The notes under the pieces were generated by a model. The model had not been told where the DNA came from. It did no database searches and was given only the letters and a program-made list of their open reading frames with translations. This document shows positions 58,161 to 64,000 of a stretch of 64,000 bases of DNA, in pieces. The position numbers were made by a program, and so were the translations under genes. The stretch lies in assembly GCF_040954835.1 (NCBI RefSeq), contig NC_090723.1:6148001-6212000 (forward strand). Direction: 5' to 3'. The DNA comes from Lepisosteus oculatus (Eukaryota > Chordata > Actinopteri > Semionotiformes > Lepisosteidae). The stretch's first letter is position 1, and every line of letters starts with the position of its first letter.

Positions 58161-61081
58161 AACACAATTGCATACTGATATGTGTCGCACGTACTGGCCT
58201 GCAGAGGTAAGAGAAATGGTCTCTCTGCTAAAAAGAAGTTGAAATGAAAATGTCTTTGATGGTTTAATTTTTTGTGTGAAGCAGCCCAAATTAATATGTC
58301 AGAACCGGCTTGCGAGGGAAAGAGGAAGATGCTTTAGAAAGGTTTCCAGTTATTCACCTTTTGCTCACTTTTTAAGTCATTTAAGTCCTTTAAGTCAGAT
58401 GTTAAACCTGCAGGTTCCACTCTTTTTTCTGGGCACTGCTGTTGTGCCTTTGAACAGGATATCTCAGTGCAGCAGTCAAGTGTCCTACTCTATGGATTGC
58501 TACAATAACAAATTGCTACAAACTGATTCATGTAATCATCCTGACTCTATGAGGGTTGTATCTGAAAGGACTAATGCTGGTTGTACTGTAAGCGACTCCT
58601 TTAAAGCGCTCACTAATTACATGACCCCTGATTAAGTCTCTAATGAAGGCATCAGATTTGTCATTAATCCTGTATTTTAGGGAGACCTTTAAACAGCACC
58701 AGTATTTAAATTTGCACCAAACCGAAATGAGTTTAATATGCCAGCCTGAATTAATGCTCATTTCTGATTCCTGGAAAGCAATAGTGATCTTGTCATTCAG
58801 TCTGATGCTGTGATGTCAAGCTCTCAAGCTTTTATTAATTGTTCCATATATGTATATATCACTGCTGTTTTGTTTACTGCTGTTTTAAATTTGCCTTTTG
58901 TTAACTGACCCCGGATTGAGCTGAACCGGAAATCGGTGCCAGCGCACTCCAGACAGCACTGCTGGTCGGCGTGGTGTGGGGTCTGCTCTGTAGAAGGAGC
59001 TCTGTGGCTGAAGAGTGGAGCGTGATGCCAGTGTCTCAGATCACCACGGTTATGATAACACTGATGTCGGAACAGTGGCTCCCAAATTAAGTTCCAAATG
59101 TACAAATCCAGTTAGCAGCCTTGCCACAAAACCTACTCATTTTCCAAAACAGCTGGCTCTTAGGTGAACTGGTAGAAGTGAGTTCTGGTGTCATTACCCT
59201 GAATTTACCTCACATTGTGCTGCTATGGCAGTTTACAGACAGTGTTTTTTTCTGGTGCAATGCAAGATCTGTGTTGTTTCCCTTTTCCTGTGAAATTATC
59301 TGCTGTGCGACGGTAAAATAAATCATCTCTTATGATACTCGGAGGAACCAAAGAGCTGTTTCAGCAAACTGGGAATCGAGTCCACATTCACAATGAAAGA
59401 CCATGTGCAAGAGGTTAAAGATCAGCGTACAGCTGTGCAGGGCTGAGCTGAGGTGTGGCTGTGGAGGAAAAGAAATGGAGTTTTGTCTCCCTCTAGTGGT
59501 GTAAAATAGTATTGCACTCTCTCATTTCAATGAGATTAGCGCTGTTACTGCTCCAGTACAATTTCCTCAGCGCACTGTAAACAGGCAGATGGTAGAATAT
59601 ACAATAAGTGTTACCCTGTGTCATGGCGGACAGAAACTTAAGATGTTAAACGTTCAACAGGTAAAAGTGTTATTATTGTTAGTGAAACTGCTTAAAAATA
59701 AAGTTCAGAACATTTGTTGTAAAGATTTCACCAGTCCAAAGTAAAATCGTCAAAACTTGAACTGGATTTGAAAACCAGAGACTTGTGTTTGATATCATTA
59801 TACGGAAGAAGCAGGGTGTTACAGTGGTATTTTGGGGGCTGTGTTTCTGTTGGTCACAGGGAGACACTAGGGGACACTGGCAGACTGTGTCCAGGTGTCC
59901 GACACCCTGGACAGACCCTGGAGATCCCTCGTGTTCCTCGTACATCTGCTTCCTCTTTCACTCCTGGTGTCTCTCCTGCCCCAGTCGTCCCGGGCTTCGC
60001 AGGCATGAAGACCTGTGCGCTCATCGGGTTGCCACTGGCACTCGTTAGCTGCAGCTGCAGAATCCTCTTTCCCCATCACTGCTGGGCCCACTGCTGCTTC
60101 CTGTCCCTCTGTCATGGCCTGCTTTGTCCACAAGGGGGCTAGAGACCGCATCGGGTGTGTCTGCCGCTCTGCTGGCAGGAGCTCAGGTGACCTGCCGTGA
60201 CGACATCGGTGAAGCCTTGGGACAGTGGTGTCCAGTCCTGGTCCGTGTGACCCCCCCACACCTGCTGGTGTTCATTCCAGCCCCCCCCACATGAGATCAC
60301 TGAAGCCTTAAGTGATCTAAGCTAAGAAGTTGCTGCATTGGAATGTTTGCATTTTGTTTCCAGCTACAAGTCTGGGAATTTATTTCATTTCCAAATTACA
60401 ATAAAGCCCCACCGTGTTTAAGAGCTGGGAGGGAACAGTTCAAATTATTAAGTCAATGGAATGATGGTCGACACAAAACCTGAGGTGACATAGTCCATGC
60501 TGCTGCCACCTGTAGTATGAAGGTGCTGTTTTCTCGATAAGTGGTTTAGCACGTAAGGTCAATAGGATCCTTCACCTCACCTTAGCTTGTGCTTCCTTCA
60601 AAGCCACTCAGCTCATGAACGATCATCGAATCAAAATGACACCCAAAACATTTCAGCACTCTCCAGAAATACATGAATAAGTTTCTTCTGATGCTCATTG
60701 TGAGTACATCCGCAGAGAGGCACCCCGGAGAAAGCCTCCCTAACTTGTAGGCCTGTTTCTTATGATTTATTGAACACGATGTCGAGGCACAGTTTCTGTT
60801 TGTCCGTTACTGTAGGTGACATTTTTGATGTGGTTGCTAAAATAATGAAGGATTTCTGATACAGGGCTCAGTAATGCATCACCAGTCTACCATGGTCCTA
60901 ACAGTATGGTCAGATATTATTTATATATGAAGCAAGCTTGAGAACTGTTTGTGCCATATTTACAAGCCTACATGCTCGTGGTATTTTAGATCTTTTAATT
61001 AAAGACTTAGAACATGGAGACACTCTGAAACACAGGGAACTACAAAAATGTACTCCTCGCAATTCAAGCATAGTATCGATA

Positions 61082-61450
61082 TCCAGTGAGTCCTGTGGAT
61101 GTGGGGTGTGGGGGTCTCCAGTGAGTCCTGTGGATGTGGGGTGCGGGGGTCTCCAGTGAGTCCTGTGGATGTGGGGTGCGGGGGTCTCCAGTGAGTCCTG
61201 TGGATGTGGGGTGCGGGGTTCTCCAGTGAGTCCTGTGGATGTGGGGTGTGGGGTTCTCCAGTGAGTCCTGTGGATGTGGGGTGCGGGGGTCTCCAGTAAG
61301 TCCTGTGGATGTGGGGTGCGGGGGTCTCCAGTGAGTCCTGTGGATGTGGGGTGTGAGGGTCTCCAGTGAGTCCTGGGGATGTGGGGTGTGGGGGTCTCCA
61401 GTGAGTCCTGGATGTGGGGTGTGGGGGTCTCCAGTGAGTCCTGGATGTAG
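61082..61450 (+). repeat. 35-bp minisatellite, about 11 copies
   Basis: The unit TCCAGTGAGTCCTGTGGATG plus GGGGTGCGGGGGTC recurs every 35 bp (CCAGTGAG starts 61,083, 61,118, 61,153 and so on). The last two or three units lack a few bases. Every unit contains CCA|GTGAGT, a donor-like word. The minus-strand Thr/Pro/His repeat ORF is an artefact. Confidence 0.97.
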
Positions 61451-63540
61451 ACCACGCTGGTTATTTCATTACTGCTCTCAGTGGGGGATTGTAATGCCAG
61501 GGGCAGCCGTGTGGAGCAGCAAGATTACATTTTCAGCGCAGTGGGAACCTCTGTGAGTTTTCCTTTAGGGAAGGCACCTGACGGGATGGTTATAAAGGGG
61601 GGCGTTGAGGTCAGGGAGGCTGGAGGTGGGGCACGACAGGAAGCTGTCCTCCTCAGTCACAGGAAGCAGTGTCTAAAGGGAAAAACAACGCAGATGCTTG
61701 AATAGAAGAGCTGAGGAAAAACTGAGTGTGTGAGCAGAGTGAGTGAGGGGGCGTTGACTGGAAACAACACGCATTTAAAAAAAAAATGTAATTATAGCTT
61801 GGTCATATATTTCTCGGAAGCAAAAGGGAAGCTCTTTTTCCTCCGTGCCACTGACCCCTCCCGGACAGGCTTCTGTGTCGTGTTTTACATTGGAGACCCC
61901 TTTCGGCTCTACTGGCAGGCTGCAGCCCTGATCTCCACTCTGTGACCACTTTACCCTAGCTGCAGTCAAGGGTGAGATCCCAGTCATATGTGCTAAACAT
62001 CCCCTGAAGCTATACCATCCTGAAGCAGTGGCCCCTGGGCTTTCCAGACGTGTGTATAGTATCGCACAGATTTCAATACCACCAGTCAACTGAAAGCAAG
62101 AGAAGAGGAAGCAAGTAGAGTTGATTAAACAGATATAAACTCCACCGTTGTAGGTTACTGTTGTAGCCTAGGAACCTAATGAGTTAGGTCTTAGCTTAGC
62201 TTGGCTTCGCCCTCAGCTGTACCACATTGCTGTTCACATGTGAAGCGCGCGCTGGCTGGGCATCAGTGACTTGCTGCCGCCAGATCTGACCGGCTCGTGC
62301 TGAAACTGTTCTCATTGACCAGATCAAGTGCATCACAGAGAGGGACGGCTGGGCATCTGAGATTTTGTTACCATTAATTAGACAGTCATGACTGGCCGAG
62401 TGCATTAGGGAGAGGATGGGATGGTAAACTCAAGATTAATCCACTAATAGCCTTGCAAGTGAGAGAGAGCGCATTTAGCTGCGTTCCTTGATTTTAATGG
62501 CACCATGCCTGCTTTCCTGAAGAACAGCCATAGCCCTGTCTTGCTCATAGGCACGCACTTCAGCTGTGCTGGGTTTTACTGTTCTCAATGCTCAATTCAA
62601 CAGGGCTGCAATGGAACAGCACGCACTAGGCCAAAGAACAGCACTGGTGAAGCTTGACTAGGGAGTTAAGTGTTTCAGGGTTCTGTAGCCTCAGCTCAGA
62701 TGTCCACAGAAGAGACCTGCTCCTGGGCTACATTTTGCAACCTGCTCTGAAATCTAACCAGGATTACAGGAGTCAGTGCCCCTTTCTCCCTTCAAAAGAA
62801 GGGCCACTGTGTCAGATAGCAGGCAGGATAGAAGACACTGTTGTCTCCGCTCCCCACGTAAGAGCTGGGACAGGCAGGTTTGGAGGGGGACGCAGACCAG
62901 GCCCTGACAGTGCGTTACTGAGTGTGAGGGATTGAGTAACAGCCTGCTGCTGAATTAGAGAGCATGAGCCGAAGGAAGGAGAGAGAAGGGCAGCAGCCTT
63001 GTATTGTATGAGAGTGCCTGAGAGATTACACAAGGGAGTGGGATGGGATAGCAGCTTTGCATAGTATCGGCATGGAGGAGGGTGGCTATCAGTTCTGCTG
63101 TAGAGATGCTGGAGATAACCAGAGGAGAAACCTCGATCACAGCAGATTCACATTGTCGCGGAGGCTGGGAGGGGGGGTACAGAAATGGATTATATTCCAG
63201 GCCCTGAGAGCCAGGGTGGGGAGTGTGTTAAAATAAAAATGAGTGTGTTTGGTGGGCTGTGAGCCCCCTTTAACTGTGGTCAAGCGCAGAGCGTGATCTC
63301 TGAGGTGTCAGGGCCAGGAGGCTGCTAATGGCTAGGGGCTGGGCTGTGTGACGGAGGAGCCGCGTGGGAGACAGATGAACCGGGAGCCCTGTGAACACCC
63401 CAGCGGTCCCTGCGTGAAGGCAGCGGGCAGCGTTCGCTCGCTCGCGATGTCGTGGTGCCCCTGGAGAGGGAGGTTCGCTCACGCTGGGTTGGCTTTGCTG
63501 TGTTTCTGTCGGGGTGACTCAGGCTGCGCTCCCGCGTCAG

Positions 63541-63672
63541 GAGCGGATCCGGCGGCTCGACGCGCCCGCGGACCCCCCCCCCCGAGGGGTGCGCGTGTCG
63601 CCCCGCATTAGAGTCAGACTCCCCTCGCGGTCCGATGACTACGTGCTGCTGCCCTGCCTCCTGGGCAATGCT
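63541..63672 (+). CDS. candidate internal coding exon of an unidentified gene
   Basis: An acceptor-like GCTCCCGCGTCAG precedes an open 44-codon segment that ends at GCT|GTGAGC. It is phase 0 at both ends and therefore compatible with the Met-Ala-Gln segment at 46,580. The peptide begins ERIRRLDAPADPPPRG and ends with DDYVLLPCLLGNA. Third positions are mostly G or C, but the block is GC-rich overall, so this is weak support. An 11-base C run (63,573-63,583) inside it makes the frame sensitive to assembly error. The pyrimidine tract is mediocre. I do not recognise a domain; a chance ORF in a GC-rich patch is the main alternative. Confidence 0.25.
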
Positions 63673-64000
63673 GTGAGCCATGGACAGACGCCCAGATGTA
63701 GCTCTGCACTGCACATCCCATAACTACATTCGCTTGCTAGTTACATCTGCACCATCCACGTATGATGAGATATATGCTTGACAATATACACGAAATCTGT
63801 GCAGAAAGCTTGAACGTGTTTGGCTCCGGGTGGCACGGTGGTGCATTGGTCATCATTGCTGCCTTGCAGTGCTGGGGCCCCGGATTCACTTCCTGACCAA
63901 GGCTGCTGTCACCCCATGTTCCTCCAGGTGCCTTCTCCAGTCCAAAGACATACTGGCAGAGTTGGCCCTGGTGTGAGCTTGTGTGTCTTAGGATGGACTG
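63673..64000 (+). other. non-coding end of the window
   Basis: Unique AT-rich sequence runs to about 63,825, followed by a SINE cut by the window end. No gene is supported. Confidence 0.6.
63826..64000 (+). repeat. SINE family A, cut by the window end
   Basis: It has the intact head 'GGTGGCACGGTGGTGCATTG' (box A), 'ATTGCTGCCTTGCAGTGCTG', a diverged box B, then 'CAGTCCAAAGACATACTGGC' and 'GGATGGACTG' at the last bases. The 3' block is outside. Confidence 0.85.

Larger units (their letters stand above)
46621..63540. other. long non-coding stretch, possible first intron of the next gene
   Basis: Seventeen kilobases without a supported exon. Contents are GT-rich tracts near 47,538-47,605, a decayed local duplication (47,210 and 47,987), SINE and family B copies (54,536-57,890), an AT-rich conserved-looking block near 58,610-58,850, and a 35-bp minisatellite (61,082-61,450). 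The stretch 48,890-52,400 has several fairly protein-like minus-strand ORFs, treated under findings. The rest shows nothing I can name. Confidence 0.5.

Noticed and set aside
60130-60145. CCACAAGGGGGCTA as another CTCF site
   Set aside because: Two departures from the core (A at position 5 and T at position 13), weaker than the five sites reported.
60910-61455. 181-codon minus-strand ORF with Thr/Pro/His repeats
   Set aside because: It is a translation of the 35-bp minisatellite and shows no coding signs outside it.
1-64000. CRISPR arrays, prokaryotic operons, integrated viral genes
   Set aside because: Regular arrays present are minisatellites without spacers. No polymerase, capsid, integrase or cas-like ORF was seen, and the context is a vertebrate nuclear gene.

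Overview
The window is vertebrate nuclear DNA: split exons with GT/AG introns, CpG-rich promoter blocks, many decayed interspersed repeats, microsatellites and a nuclear tRNA gene. Fish-type repeats (a tRNA-derived SINE family, and a short repeat carrying the phrase AAAGCGCTTTACAG), retained CpG and kilobase introns suggest a ray-finned fish, perhaps a non-teleost such as gar, bowfin or sturgeon. The species is inference; no sequence search was possible.

Positions 1-34,000 are the 3' nine-tenths of one plus-strand gene, LASP1 (LIM and SH3 protein 1). Six coding exons (11,628-11,722; 20,484-20,568; 24,632-24,739; 27,906-27,987; 28,548-28,645; 29,280-29,453) join in frame with consensus splice sites. 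They encode 213 residues: the C-terminal part of the LIM domain, two nebulin-type actin-binding repeats, a short Pro/Gln/Ala linker and a C-terminal SH3 domain. The first coding exon, with the start Met and the first LIM cysteines, is not in the window and should lie upstream. A long 3' UTR probably ends near 34,000.

A CpG island (about 34,020-35,480) follows. It holds the most interesting object here, a 25-codon ORF (35,258-35,335) encoding a single, almost entirely hydrophobic membrane segment. It has a good Kozak context and G or C in the third position of 24 of 25 codons. A donor follows 60 nt after its stop. A strong acceptor at 36,851 and a strong poly(A) signal at 38,094 suggest a compact two-exon microprotein gene between LASP1 and the next locus.

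From 38,200 to 42,000 there is a possible domain boundary. A complete tRNA-Cys(GCA) gene (40,490-40,561) with a T6 terminator is flanked by CTCF-like motifs, one on the minus strand at 38,244 and two on the plus strand inside a short duplicated block at 41,453 and 41,990.

From 45,867 on, a ZNF143/THAP11-type promoter motif, two short start-codon-plus-donor segments (45,947-46,001 and 46,580-46,588) and a phase-compatible 132-nt candidate exon at 63,541 suggest the 5' end of another plus-strand gene that I could not identify. The 17 kb between holds SINE copies, other repeats and a 35-bp minisatellite. Apart from these, the ORFs in the window look like chance frames or repeat translations.
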